64,000 bases of DNA from Dermacentor variabilis (Eukaryota > Arthropoda > Arachnida > Ixodida > Ixodidae). The notes under the pieces were generated by a model that was given only the letters and a program-made list of their open reading frames with translations, ran no database searches and was not told the DNA's origin. The stretch is taken from assembly GCF_050947875.1 (NCBI RefSeq), contig NC_134577.1, forward strand, positions 72,171,139 through 72,235,138, read 5' to 3'. Both the position numbers and the translations under genes were made by a program. Of the stretch, positions 44,500-58,100 are shown piece after piece (the first letter of the stretch is position 1; every line of letters begins with the position of its first letter).

Positions 44500-47400
44500 A
44501 TAAAGTGTGCCTAAGGCACTGGTTCTCCGGTTATATCAGTCCCCGGGCATGCGCAGAAGTCGTTTAACACGATAAATGAACGATTAGGCAAAGAATAATT
44601 TTCCCCTAAATTTGAAAAAATGCTAAGCCTATAGCCCATGAAAATATCATTTTTCCGACGAAAAATAAAGTGTGCCTAAGGCGCTGGTTCTCCGCCTATA
44701 TCAGTCCCCGGGCATGCGCAGAAGCCGTTTAACACGATAAATGAACGATTAGGCAAAGAATAATTTTCCCCCTAAAATTTAAAAAAATGGTAAGCCTATA
44801 GCCCATGAAAACATTAATTTTCCGACGAAAAATAAAGTGTGCCTAGGCGCTGGTTCTCCGCTTATATCAGTCCCCGGGCATGCGCAGAAGCCGTTTAACA
44901 CGATAAATGAACGATTAGGCAAAGAATAATTTTCTCCTAAATTTGAAAAAATGCAAAGCCCATGAAAATATCATTTTTCCGACGAATAATAAAGTGTGCC
45001 TAAGGCGCTGGTTCTCCACTTGTATCAGTCCCCGGGCATGCGCAGAAGCCGTTTAACACGATAAATGAACGATTAGGCAAAGAATAATTTTCCCCCTAAA
45101 ATTGAAAAAATGCTAAGCCTATAGCCCATCAAAATATCATGTTTCCGACGAAAAATAAAGTTTGCCTATGGCGCTGGTTCTCCGCTTGTATCAGTCCCCG
45201 GGCTCGCGCAGAAGCCGTTTAACACGATAAATGAACGATTAGGCAAAGAATAATTTTCCCCCTAAAATTGAAAAAATGGTAAGCCTATAGCCCATGAAAA
45301 TATTTTTCCGACAAAAAATAAAGTTTGCCTAAGGCACTGGTTCTCCACTTGTATCAGTCCCCGGGCATGCGCAGAAGCCGCTTAGCACGATAAATGAACG
45401 ATTAGGCAAAGAATAATTTTCCCCTAAAATTGAAAAAATGGTAAGCCTATAGCCCATGAAAATATAATTTTTCTGACGAAAAATAAAGTTTGCCTAAGGC
45501 GCTGGTTCTCCGCTTGTATCAGTCCCCGGGCATGCGCAGAAGCCGTTTAACACGATAAATGAACGATTAGGCAAAGAATAATTTTCCCCCTAAAATTGAA
45601 AAAATGCTAAGCCTATAGCCCATGAAAATATCATTTTTCCGACGAATAATAAAGTGTGCCTAAGGCGCTGGTTCTCCGGTTATATCAGTCCCCGGGCATG
45701 CGCAGAAGTCGTTTAACACGATAAATGAACGATTAGGCAAAAAATAATTTTTCCCCTAAATTTGAAAAAATGCTAAGCCTATAGCCCATGAAAATATCAT
45801 TTTTCCGACGAAAAATAAAGTGTGCCTAAGGCGCTGGTTCTCCACTTGTATCAGTCCCCGGGCATGCGCAGAAGCCGTTTAACACGATAAATGAACGATT
45901 AGGCAAAGAATAATTTTCCCCCTAAAATTGAAAAAATGCTAAGCCTATAGCCCATGAAAATATCATTTTTCCGGCGAAAAATAAAGTGTGCCTAAGGCGC
46001 TGGTTCTCCGGTTATATCAGTCCCCGGGCATGCGGAGAAGTCGTTTAACACGATAAATGAACGATTAAGCAAAAAAATAATTTTTCCCCTAAATTTGAAA
46101 AAATGCTAAGCCTATAGCCCATGAAAATATCATTTTTTCGACGAAAAATAAAGTGTGCCTAAGGCGCTGGTTCTCCGCTTGCATCAGTCCCCGGGCATGC
46201 GCAGAAGCCGTTTAACACGATAAATGAACGATTAGGCAAAGAATAATTTTCCCCCTAAAATTGAAAAAATGCTAAGCCTATAGCCCATGAAAATATCATT
46301 TTTCCGACGAAAAATAAAGTGTGCCTAAGGCGCTGGTTCTCCGGTTATATCAGTCCCCTGGCATGCGCAGAAGTCGTTTAACACGATAAATGAACGATTA
46401 GGCAAAAAATAATTTTTCCCCTAAATTTGAAAAAATGCTAAGCCTATAGCTCATGAAAATATCATTTTTCCGACGAAAAATAAAGTGTGCCTAAGGCGCT
46501 GGTTCTCCGCTTATATCAGTCCCCAGGCATGCGCAGAAGCCGTTTAACACGATAAAAAAGACGATTAGGCAAATAATAATTTTCCCCCTAAAATTGAAAA
46601 AATGCTAAGCCTATAGCCCATCAAAATATCATGTTTCCGACGAAAAATAAAGTTTGCCTATGGCGCTGGTTCTCCGCTTGTATCAGTCCCCGGGCTCGCG
46701 CAGAAGCCGTTTAACACGATAAATGAACGATTAGGCAAAGAATAATTTTCCCCCTAAAATTGAAAAAATGGTAAGCCTATAGCCCATGAAAATATTTTTC
46801 CGACAAAAAATAAAGTTTGTCTAAGGCACTGGTTCTCCACTTGTATCAGTCCCCGGGCATGCGCAGAAGCCGCTTAGCACGATAAATGAACGATTAGGCA
46901 AAGAATAATTTTCCCCTAAAATTGAAAAAATGGTAAGCCTATAGCCCATGAAAATATAATTTTTCTGACGAAAAATAAAGTTTGCCTAAGGCGCTGGTTC
47001 TCCGCTTGTATCAGTCCCAGGGCATGCGCAGAAGCCGTTTAACACGATAAATGAACGATTAGGCAAAGAATAATTTTCCCCCTAAAATTGAAAAAATGCT
47101 AAGCCTATAGCCCATGAAAATATCATTTTTCCGACGAAAAATAAAGTGTGCCTAAGGCGCTGGTTCTCCACTTGTATCAGTCCCCGGGCATGCGCAGAAG
47201 CCGTTTAACACGATAAATGAACGATTAGGCAAAGAATAATTTTCCCCCTAAAATTGAAAAAATGCTAAGCCTATAGCCCATGAAAATATCATTTTTCCGG
47301 CGAAAAATAAAGTGTGCCTAAGGCGCTGGTTCTCCGGTTATATCAGTCCCCGGGCATGCGGAGAAGTCGTTTAACACGATAAATGAACGATTAAGCAAAA

Positions 47401-50400
47401 AAATAATTTTTCCCCTAAATTTGAAAAAATGCTAAGCCTATAGCCCATGAAAATATCATTTTTTCGACGAAAAATAAAGTGTGCCTAAGGCGCTGGTTCT
47501 CCGCTTGCATCAGTCCCCGGGCATGCGCAGAAGCCGTTTAACACGATAAATGAACGATTAGGCAAAGAATAATTTTCCCCCTAAAATTGAAAAAATGGTA
47601 AGCCTATAGCCCATGAAAATATAATTTTTCTGACGAAAAATAAAGTTTGCCTAAGGCGCTGGTTCTCCGCTTGTATCAGTCCCCGGGCATGCGCAGAAGC
47701 CGTTTAACACGATAAATGAACGATTAGGCAAAGAATAATTTTCCCCCTAAAATTGAAAAAATGCTAAGCCTATAGCCCATGAAAATATCATTTTTCCGAC
47801 GAAAAATAAAGTGTGCCTAAGGCACTGGTTCTCCGGTTATATCAGTCCCCGGGCATGCGCAGAAGTCGTTTAACACGATAAATGAACGATTAGGCAAAGA
47901 ATAATTTTCCCCTAAATTTGAAAAAATGCTAAGCCTATAGCCCATGAAAATATCATTTTTCCGACGAAAAATAAAGTGTGCCTAAGGCGCTGGTTCTCCG
48001 CCTATATCAGTCCCCGGGCATGCGCAGAAGCCGTTTAACACGATAAATGAACGATTAGGCAAAGAATAATTTTCCCCCTAAAATTTAAAAAAATGGTAAG
48101 CCTATAGCCCATGAAAACATTAATTTTCCGACGAAAAATAAAGTGTGCCTAGGCGCTGGTTCTCCGCTTATATCAGTCCCCGGGCATGCGCAGAAGCCGT
48201 TTAACACGATAAATGAACGATTAGGCAAAGAATAATTTTCTCCTAAATTTGAAAAAATGCAAAGCCTATAGCCCATGAAAATATCATTTTTCCGACGAAT
48301 AATAAAGTGTGCCTAAGGCGCTGGTTCTCCACTTGTATCAGTCCCCGGGCATGCGCAGAAGCCGTTTAACACGATAAATGAACGATTAGGCAAAGAATAA
48401 TTTTCCCCCTAAAATTGAAAAAATGCTAAGCCTATAGCCCATCAAAATATCATGTTTCCGACGAAAAATAAAGTTTGCCTATGGCGCTGGTTCTCCGCTT
48501 GTATCAGTCCCCGGGCTCGCGCAGAAGCCGTTTAACACGATAAATGAACGATTAGGCAAAGAATAATTTTCCCCCTAAAATTGAAAAAATGGTAAGCCTA
48601 TAGCCCATGAAAATATTTTTCCGACAAAAAATAAAGTTTGCCTAAGGCACTGGTTCTCCACTTGTATCAGTCCCCGGGCATGCGCAGAAGCCGCTTAGCA
48701 CGATAAATGAACGATTAGGCAAAGAATAATTTTCCCCTAAAATTGAAAAAATGGTAAGCCTATAGCCCATGAAAATATAATTTTTCTGACGAAAAATAAA
48801 GTTTGCCTAAGGCGCTGGTTCTCCGCTTGTATCAGTCCCCGGGCATGCGCAGAAGCCGTTTAACACGATAAATGAACGATTAGGCAAAGAATAATTTTCC
48901 CCCTAAAATTGAAAAAATGCTAAGCCTATAGCCCATGAAAATATCATTTTTCCGACGAAAAATAAAGTGTGCCTAAGGCGCTGGTTCTCCGGTTATATCA
49001 GTCCCCGGGCATGCGCAGAAGTCGTTTAACACGATAAATGAACGATTAGGCAAAAAATAATTTTTCCCCTAAATTTGAAAAAATGCTAAGCCTATAGCCC
49101 ATGAAAATATCATTTTTCCGACGAAAAATAAAGTGTGCCTAAGGCGCTGGTTCTCCACTTGTATCAGTCCCCGGGCATGCGCAGAAGCCGTTTAACACGA
49201 TAAATGAACGATTAGGCAAAGAATAATTTTCCCCCTAAAATTGAAAAAATGCTAAGCCTATAGCCCATGAAAATATCATTTTTCCGGCGAAAAATAAAGT
49301 GTGCCTAAGGCGCTGGTTCTCCGGTTATATCAGTCCCCGGGCATGCGGAGAAGTCGTTTAACACGATAAATGAACGATTAAGCAAAAAAATAATTTTTCC
49401 CCTAAATTTGAAAAAATGCTAAGCCTATAGCCCATGAAAATATCATTTTTTCGACGAAAAATAAAGTGTGCCTAAGGCGCTGGTTCTCCGCTTGCATCAG
49501 TCCCCGGGCATGCGCAGAAGCCGTTTAACACGATAAATGAACGATTAGGCAAAGAATAATTTTCCCCCTAAAATTGAAAAAATGCTAAGCCTATAGCCCA
49601 TGAAAATATCATTTTTCCGACGAAAAATAAAGTGTGCCTAAGGCGCTGGTTCTCCGGTTATATCAGTCCCCTGGCATGCGCAGAAGTCGTTTAACACGAT
49701 AAATGAACGATTAGGCAAAAAATAATTTTTCCCCTAAATTTGAAAAAATGCTAAGCCTATAGCTCATGAAAATATCATTTTTCCGACGAAAAATAAAGTG
49801 TGCCTAAGGCGCTGGTTCTCCGCTTATATCAGTCCCCAGGCATGCGCAGAAGCCGTTTAACACGATAAAAAAACGATTAGGCAAATAATAATTTTCCCCC
49901 TAAAATTGAAAAAATGCTAAGCCTATAGCCCATCAAAATATCATGTTTCCGACGAAAAATAAAGTTTGCCTATGGCGCTGGTTCTCCGCTTGTATCAGTC
50001 CCCGGGCTCGCGCAGAAGCCGTTTAACACGATAAATGAACGATTAGGCAAAGAATAATTTTCCCCCTAAAATTGAAAAAATGGTAAGCCTATAGCCCATG
50101 AAAATATTTTTCCGACAAAAAATAAAGTTTGCCTAAGGCACTGGTTCTCCACTTGTATCAGTCCCCGGGCATGCGCAGAAGCCGCTTAGCACGATAAATG
50201 AACGATTAGGCAAAGAATAATTTTCCCCTAAAATTGAAAAAATGGTAAGCCTATAGCCCATGAAAATATAATTTTTCTGACGAAAAATAAAGTTTGCCTA
50301 AGGCGCTGGTTCTCCGCTTGTATCAGTCCCCGGGCATGCGCAGAAGCCGTTTAACACGATAAATGAACGATTAGGCAAAGAATAATTTTCCCCCTAAAAT

Positions 50401-51100
50401 TGAAAAAATGCTAAGCCTATAGCCCATGAAAATATCATTTTTCCGACGAAAAATAAAGTGTGCCTAAGGCGCTGGTTCTCCGGTTATATCAGTCCCCGGG
50501 CATGCGCAGAAGTCGTTTAACACGATAAATGAACGATTAGGCAAAAAATAATTTTTCCCCTAAATTTGAAAAAATGCTAAGCCTATAGCCCATGAAAATA
50601 TCATTTTTCCGACGAAAAATAAAGTGTGCCTAAGGCGCTGGTTCTCCACTTGTATCAGTCCCCGGGCATGCGCAGAAGCCGTTTAACACGATAAATGAAC
50701 GATTAGGCAAAGAATAATTTTCCCCCTAAAATTGAAAAAATGCTAAGCCTATAGCCCATGAAAATATCATTTTTCCGGCGAAAAATAAAGTGTGCCTAAG
50801 GCGCTGGTTCTCCGGTTATATCAGTCCCCGGGCATGCGGAGAAGTCGTTTAACACGATAAATGAACGATTAAGCAAAAAAATAATTTTTCCCCTAAATTT
50901 GAAAAAATGCTAAGCCTATAGCCCATGAAAATATCATTTTTTCGACGAAAAATAAAGTGTGCCTAAGGCGCTGGTTCTCCGCTTGCATCAGTCCCCGGGC
51001 ATGCGCAGAAGCCGTTTAACACGATAAATGAACGATTAGGCAAAGAATAATTTTCCCCCTAAAATTGAAAAAATGGTAAGCCTATAGCCCATGAAAATAT
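44500..51100. repeat. About 3.31-kb higher-order repeat (20 monomers) in satellite B
   Basis: Rare variants recur in order. TTTAAAAAAATGG occurs at about 44778 and 48084 (offset 3,306). CCCCTGGCATGCG occurs at about 46355 and 49668 (offset 3,313). The monomer series between them follows the same order. Two consecutive units are therefore present. Within them a shorter pattern (TTAAGCAAAAAAATAATT, near 46064, 47391, 49378 and 50870) recurs at spacings of 8, 12 and 9 monomers. Confidence 0.75.
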
Positions 51101-51999
51101 AATTTTTCTGACGAAAAATAAAGTTTGCCTAAGGCGCTGGTTCTCCGCTTGTATCAGTCCCCGGGCATGCGCAGAAGCCGTTTAACACGATAAATGAACG
51201 ATTAGGCAAAGAATAATTTTCCCCCTAAAATTGAAAAAATGCTAAGCCTATATATAGCCCATGAAAATATCATTTTTCCGACGAAAAATAAAGTGTGCCT
51301 AAGGCGCTGGTTCTCCGGTTATATCAGTCCCCGGGCATGCGCAGAAGTCGTTTAACACGATAAATGAACGATTAGGCAAAAAATAATTTTTCCCCTAAAT
51401 TTCAAAAAATGCTAAGCCTATAGCCCATGAAAATATCATTTTTCCGACGAAAAATAAAGTGTGCCTAAGGCGCTGGTTCTCCGCTTGTATCAGTCCCCGG
51501 GCATGCGCAGAAGCCGTTTAACACGATAAATGAACGATTAGGCAAAGAATAATTTTCCCCCTAAAATTGAAAAAATGCTAAGCCTATAAGCCCATAATTT
51601 TTCCCCTAAATTTGAAAAAATGCTAAGCCTATAGCTCATGAAAATATCATTTTTCCGACGAAAAATAAAGTGTGCCTAAGGCGCTGGTTCTCCGCTTATA
51701 TCAGTCCCCCGGCATGCGCAGAAGCCGTTTAACACGATAAAAAAACGATTAGGCAAATAATAATTTTCCCCCTAAAATTGAAAAAATGGTAAGCCTATAG
51801 CCCATGAAAACATCATTTTTCAGACAAAAAATAAAGTTTGCCTAAGGCACTGGTTCTCCACTTGTATCAGTCCCCGGGCATGCGCAGAAGCCGCTTAGCA
51901 CGATAAATGAACGATTAGGCAAAGAATAATTTTCCCCCTAAAATTGAAAAAATGGTAAGCCTATAGCCCATGAAAATATCATTTTTCTGACGAAAAATA

Positions 52000-54900
52000 A
52001 AGTTTGCCTAAGGCGCTGGTTCTCCGCTTGTATCAGTCCCCGGGCATGCGCAGAAGCCGTTTAACACGATGAATGAACGATTAGGCAAGGAATAATTTCC
52101 CCCTAAAATTGAAAAAATGCTAAGCCTATAGCCCATGAAAATATCATTTTTCCGACCAAAAATAAAGTGTGCCTAAGGCGCTGGTTCTCCGGTTATATCA
52201 GTCCCCGGGCATGCGGAGAAGTCGTTTAACACGATAAATGAACGATTAGGACAAAAATAATTTTTCCCCTAAATTTGAAAAAATGCTAAGCCTATAGCCC
52301 ATGAAAATATCATTTTTCCGACGAAAAATAAAGTGTGCCTAAGGCGCTGGTTCTCCGCTTGTATCAGTCCCCGGGCATGCGCAGAAGCCGTTTAACACGA
52401 TAAATGAACGATTAGGCAAAGAATAATTTTCCCCCTAAAATTGAAAAAATGCTAAGCCTATAGCCCATGAAAATATCATTTTTCCGACGAAAAATAAAGT
52501 GTGCCTAAGGCGCTGGTTCTCCGGTTATATCAGTCCCCGGGCATGCGCAGAAGTCGTTTAACACGATAAATGAACGATTAGGCAAAAAATAATTTTTCCC
52601 CTAAATTTGAAAAAATGCTAAGCCTATAGCTCATGAAAATATCATTTTTCCGACGAAAAATAAAGTGTGCCTAAGGCGCTGGTTCTCCGCTTATATCAGT
52701 GCCCGGGCATGCGCAGAAGCCGTTTAACACGATAAAAAAACGATTAGGCAAATAATAATTTTCCCCCTAAAATTGAAAAAATGGTAAGCCTATAGCCCAT
52801 GAAAATATCATTTTTCCGACAAAAAATAAAGTTTGCCTAAGGCACTGGTTCTCCACTTGTATCAGTCCCCGGGCATGCGCAGAAGCCGCTTAGCACGATA
52901 AATGAACGATTAGGCAAAGAATAATTTTCCCCCTAAAATTGAAAAAATGGTAAGCCTATAGCCCATGAAAATATAATTTTTCTGACAAAAATAAAGTTTG
53001 CCTAAGGTGCTGGTTCTCCGCTTGTATCAGTCCCCGGGCATGCGCAGAAGCCGTTTAACACGATAAATGAACGATTAGGCAAGGAATAATTTTCCCCCTA
53101 AAATTGAAAAAATGCTAAGCCTATAGCCCATGAAAATATCATTTTTCCGGCGAAAAATAAAGTATGCCTAAGGCGCTGGTTTTCCGGTTATATCAGTCCC
53201 CGGGCATGCGGAGAAGTCGTTTAACACGATAAATGAACGATTAGGCAAAAAATAATTTTTCCCCTAAATTTGAAAAAATGCTAAGTCTATAGCCCATGAA
53301 AATATCATTTTTTCGACGAAAAATAAAGTGTGCCTAAGGCGCTGGTTCTCCGCTTGCATCAGTCCCCGGGAATGCGCAGAAGCCGTTTAACACGATAAAT
53401 GAACGATTAGGCAAAGAATAATTTTCCCCCTAAAATTGAAAAAATGCTAAGCCTATAGCTCATGAAAATATCATTTTTCCGACGAAAAATAAAGTGTGCC
53501 TAAGGCGCTGGTTCTCCGCTTATATCAGTCCCCGGGCATGCGCAGAAGCCGTTTAACACGATAAAAAAACGATTAGGCAAATAATAATTTTCCCCCTAAA
53601 ATTGAAAAAATGGTAAGCCTATAGCCCATGAAAATATCATTTTTCTGACGAAAAATAAAGTTTGCCTAAGGCGCTGGTTCTCCGCTTGTATCAGTCCCCG
53701 GGCATGCGCAGAAGCCGTTTAACACGATGAATGAACGATTAGGCAAGGAATAATTTCCCCCTAAAATTGAAAAAATGCTAAGCCTATAGCCCATGAAAAT
53801 ATCATTTTTCCGACCAAAAATAAAGTGTGCCTAAGGCGCTGGTTCTCCGGTTATATCAGTCCCCGGGCATGCGGAGAAGTCGTTTAACACGATAAATGAA
53901 CGATTAGGACAAAAATAATTTTTCCCCTAAATTTGAAAAAATGCTAAGCCTATAGCCCATGAAAATATCATTTTTCCGACGAAAAATAAAGTGTGCCTAA
54001 GGCGCTGGTTCTCCGCTTGTATCAGTCCCCGGGCATGCGCAGAAGCCGTTTAACACGATAAATGAACGATTAGGCAAAGAATAATTTTCCCCCTAAAATT
54101 GAAAAAATGCTAAGCCTATAGCCCATGAAAATATCATTTTTCCGACGAAAAATAAAGTGTGCCTAAGGCGCTGGTTCTCCGGTTATATCAGTCCCCGGGC
54201 ATGCGCAGAAGTCGTTTAACACGATAAATGAACGATTAGGCAAAAAATAATTTTTCCCCTAAATTTGAAAAAATGCTAAGCCTATAGCTCATGAAAATAT
54301 CATTTTTCCGACGAAAAATAAAGTGTGCCTAAGGCGCTGGTTCTCCGCTTATATCAGTGCCCGGGCATGCGCAGAAGCCGTTTAACACGATAAAAAAACG
54401 ATTAGGCAAATAATAATTTTCCCCCTAAAATTGAAAAAATGGTAAGCCTATAGCCCATGAAAATATCATTTTTCCGACAAAAAATAAAGTTTGCCTAAGG
54501 CACTGGTTCTCCACTTGTATCAGTCCCCGGGCATGCGCAGAAGCCGCTTAGCACGATAAATGAACGATTAGGCAAAGAATAATTTTCCCCCTAAAATTGA
54601 AAAAATGGTAAGCCTATAGCCCATGAAAATATAATTTTTCTGACAAAAATAAAGTTTGCCTAAGGTGCTGGTTCTCCGCTTGTATCAGTCCCCGGGCATG
54701 CGCAGAAGCCGTTTAACACGATAAATGAACGATTAGGCAAGGAATAATTTTCCCCCTAAAATTGAAAAAATGCTAAGCCTATAGCCCATGAAAATATCAT
54801 TTTTCCGGCGAAAAATAAAGTATGCCTAAGGCGCTGGTTTTCCGGTTATATCAGTCCCCGGGCATGCGGAGAAGTCGTTTAACACGATAAATGAACGATT

Positions 54901-55130
54901 AGGCAAAAAATAATTTTTCCCCTAAATTTGAAAAAATGCTAAGCCTATAGCCCATGAAAATATCATTTTTTCGACGAAAAATAAAGTGTGCCTAAGGCGC
55001 TGGTTCTCCGCTTGCATCAGTCCCCGGGAATGCGCAGAAGCCGTTTAACACGATAAATGAACGATTAGGCAAAGAATAATTTTCCCCCTAAAATTGAAAA
55101 AATGCTAAGCCTATAGCTCATGAAAATATC
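52000..55130. repeat. About 1.66-kb higher-order repeat (10 monomers) in satellite B
   Basis: The variant ACGATGAATGAACG followed by GGCAAGGAATAATTTCC occurs near 52067 and 53725, 1,658 bp apart. The order of neighbouring variants (GGACAAAAATAA, CAGTGCCCGGG, CTGACAAAAATAAAG) is the same in both copies. Confidence 0.75.
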
Positions 55131-58100
55131 ATTTTTCCGACGAAAAATAAAGTGTGCCTAAGGCGCTGGTTCTCCGCTTATATCAGTCCCCGGGCATGCG
55201 CAGAAGCCGTTTAACACGATAAAAAAACGATTAGGCAAATAATAATTTTCCCCCTAAAATTGAAAAAATGGTAAGCCTATAGCCCATGAAAATATCATTT
55301 TTCTGACGAAAAATAAAGTTTGCCTAAGGCGCTGGTTCTGCGGTTATATCAGTCCCCGGGCATGCGCAGAAGTCGTTTAACACGATAAATGAACGATTAG
55401 GCAAAAAATAATTTTTCCCCTAAATTTGAAAAAATGCGAAGCCTATAGCCCATGAAAATATCATTTTTCCGACGAAAAATAAAGTGTGCCTAAGGCACTG
55501 GTTCTCCACTTATATCAGTCCCCGGGCATGCGCAGAAGCCGTTTAACACGATAAAAAAACGATTAGGCAAATAATAATTTTCCCCCTAAAATTGAAAAAA
55601 TGGTAAGCCTATAGCCCATGAAAATATCATTTTTCCGACGAAAAATAAAGTGTGCCTAAGGCGCTGGTTCTCCGGTTATATCAGTCCCCGGGCATGCGCA
55701 GAAGTCGTTTAACACGATAAATGAACGATTAGGCAAAAAATAATTTTTCCCCTAAATTTGAAAAAATGCTAAGCCTATAGCCCATGAAAATATCATTTTT
55801 CCGACGAAAAATAAAGTGTGCCTAAGGCGCTGGTTCTCCGCTTATATCAGTCCCCGGGCATGCGCAGAAGCCGTTTAACACGATAAATGAACGATTAGGC
55901 AAAGAATAATTTTCCCCCTAAAATTGAAAAAATGGTAAGCCTATAGCCCATTAAAATATCATTTTTCCGACAAAAAATAAAGTTTGCCTAAGGCACTGGT
56001 TCTCCACTTGTATCAGTCCCCGGGCATGCGCAGAAGCCGTTTAGCACGATAAATGAACGATTAGGCAAAGAATAATTTTCCCCCTAAAATTTAAAAAGAA
56101 TGGTAAGCCTATAGCCCATGAAAACATTAATTTTCCGACGAAAAATAAAGTGTGCCTAGGCGCTGGTTCTCCGTTTGTATAAGAGCCCGGGCATACGCAG
56201 AAGCCGTTTAACACGATAAATGAACGATTAGGCAAAGAATAATTTTCCCCCTAAATTTGAAAAAATGCTAAGCCTATAGCCCATGAAAATATCATTTTTC
56301 CGACGAAAAATAAAGTGTGCCTAAGGCGCTGGTTCTCCGCTTATATCAGTCCCCGGGCATGCGCAGAAGCCGTTTAACACGATAAATGAACGATTAGGCA
56401 AAGAATAATTTTCCCCCTAAAATTGAAAAAATGGTAAGCCTATAGCCCATTAAAATATCATTTTTCCGACAAAAAATAAAGTTTGCCTAAGGCACTGGTT
56501 CTCCACTTGTATCAGTCCCCGGGCATGCGCAGAAGCCGTTTAGCACGATAAATGAACGATTAGGCAAAGAATAATTTTCCCCCTAAAATTTAAAAAGAAT
56601 GGTAAGCCTATAGCCCATGAAAACATTAATTTTCCGACGAAAAATAAAGTGTGCCTAGGCGCTGGTTCTCCGTTTGTATAAGAGCCCGGGCATACGCAGA
56701 AGCCGTTTAACACGATAAATGAACGATTAGGCAAAGAATAATTTTCCTCCTAAATTTGAAAAAATGCTAAGCCTATGGCCCATGAAAATATCCTTTTTCC
56801 GACGAAAAATAAAGTGTGCCTAAGGCGCTGGTTCTCCGCTTATATCAGTCCCCGGGCATGCGCAGAAGCCGTTTAACACGATAAATGAACGATTAGGGAA
56901 AAAATAATTTTTCCCCTGAATTTGAAAAAATGCTAAGCCTATGGCCCATGAAAATATCCTTTTTCTGACGAAAAATAAAGTTTGCCTAAGGCGCTGGTTC
57001 TCCGCTTATATCAGTCCCCGGGCATGCGCAGAAGCCGTTTAACACGATAAATGAACGATTAGGCAAAGAATAATTTTCCCCCTAAAATTGCAAAAATGCT
57101 AAGCCTATAGCCCATCAAAATATCATGTTTCCGACGAAAAATAAAGTTTGCCTATGGCGCTGGTTCTCCGCTTGTATCAGTCCCCGGGCTCGCGCAGAAG
57201 CCGTTTAACACGATAAATGAACGATTAGGCAAAGAATAATTTTCCCCCTAAAATTGAAAAAATGGTAAGCCTATAGCCCATGAAAATATCATTTTTCCGA
57301 CAAAAAATAAAGTTTGCCTAAGGCACTGGTTCTCCACTTGTATCAGTCCCCGGGCATGCGCAGAAGCCGCTTAGAGCGATAAATGAACGATTAGGCAAAG
57401 AATAATTTTCCCCTAAAATTGAAAAAATGGTAAGCCTATAGCCCATGAAAATATAATTTTTCTGACGAAAAATAAAGTTTGCCTAAGGCGCTGGTTCTCC
57501 GCTTGTATCAGTCCCCGGGCATGCGCAGAAGCCGTTTAACACGATAAATGAACGATTAGGCAAAGAATAATTTTCCCCCTAAAATTGAAAAAATGCTAAG
57601 CCTATAGCCCATGAAAATATCATTTTTCCGACGAAAAATAAAGTGTGCCTAAGGCGCAGGTTCTCCAGTTATATCAGTCCCCGGGCATGCGGAGAAGTCG
57701 TTTAACATGATAAATGAACGATTAGGCAAAAAATAATTTTTCCCCTAAATTTGAAAAAATGCTAAGCCTATGGCCCATGAAAATATCCTTTTTCCGACGA
57801 AAAATAAAGTGTGCCTAAGGCGCTGGTTCTCCGGTTATATCAGTCCCCGGGCATGCGCAGAAGCCGTTTAACACGATAAATGAACGATTAGGCAAAGAAT
57901 AATTTTCCCCCTAAAATTTAAAAAGAATGGTAAGCCTATAGCCCATGAAAACATTATTTTTCCGACGAAAAATAAAGTTTGCCTAAGGCGCTGGTTCTCC
58001 GCTTGTATCAGTACCCGGGCATGCGCAGAAGCCGTATAACACGATAAATGAACGATTAGGCAAAGAATAATTTTCCCCCTAAAATTGAAAAAATGCTAAG

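Noticed and set aside
42298..56734. Open frames of 63-64 codons repeated in satellite B
   Set aside because: They are readings through satellite monomers on the minus strand and recur only because the monomers do.
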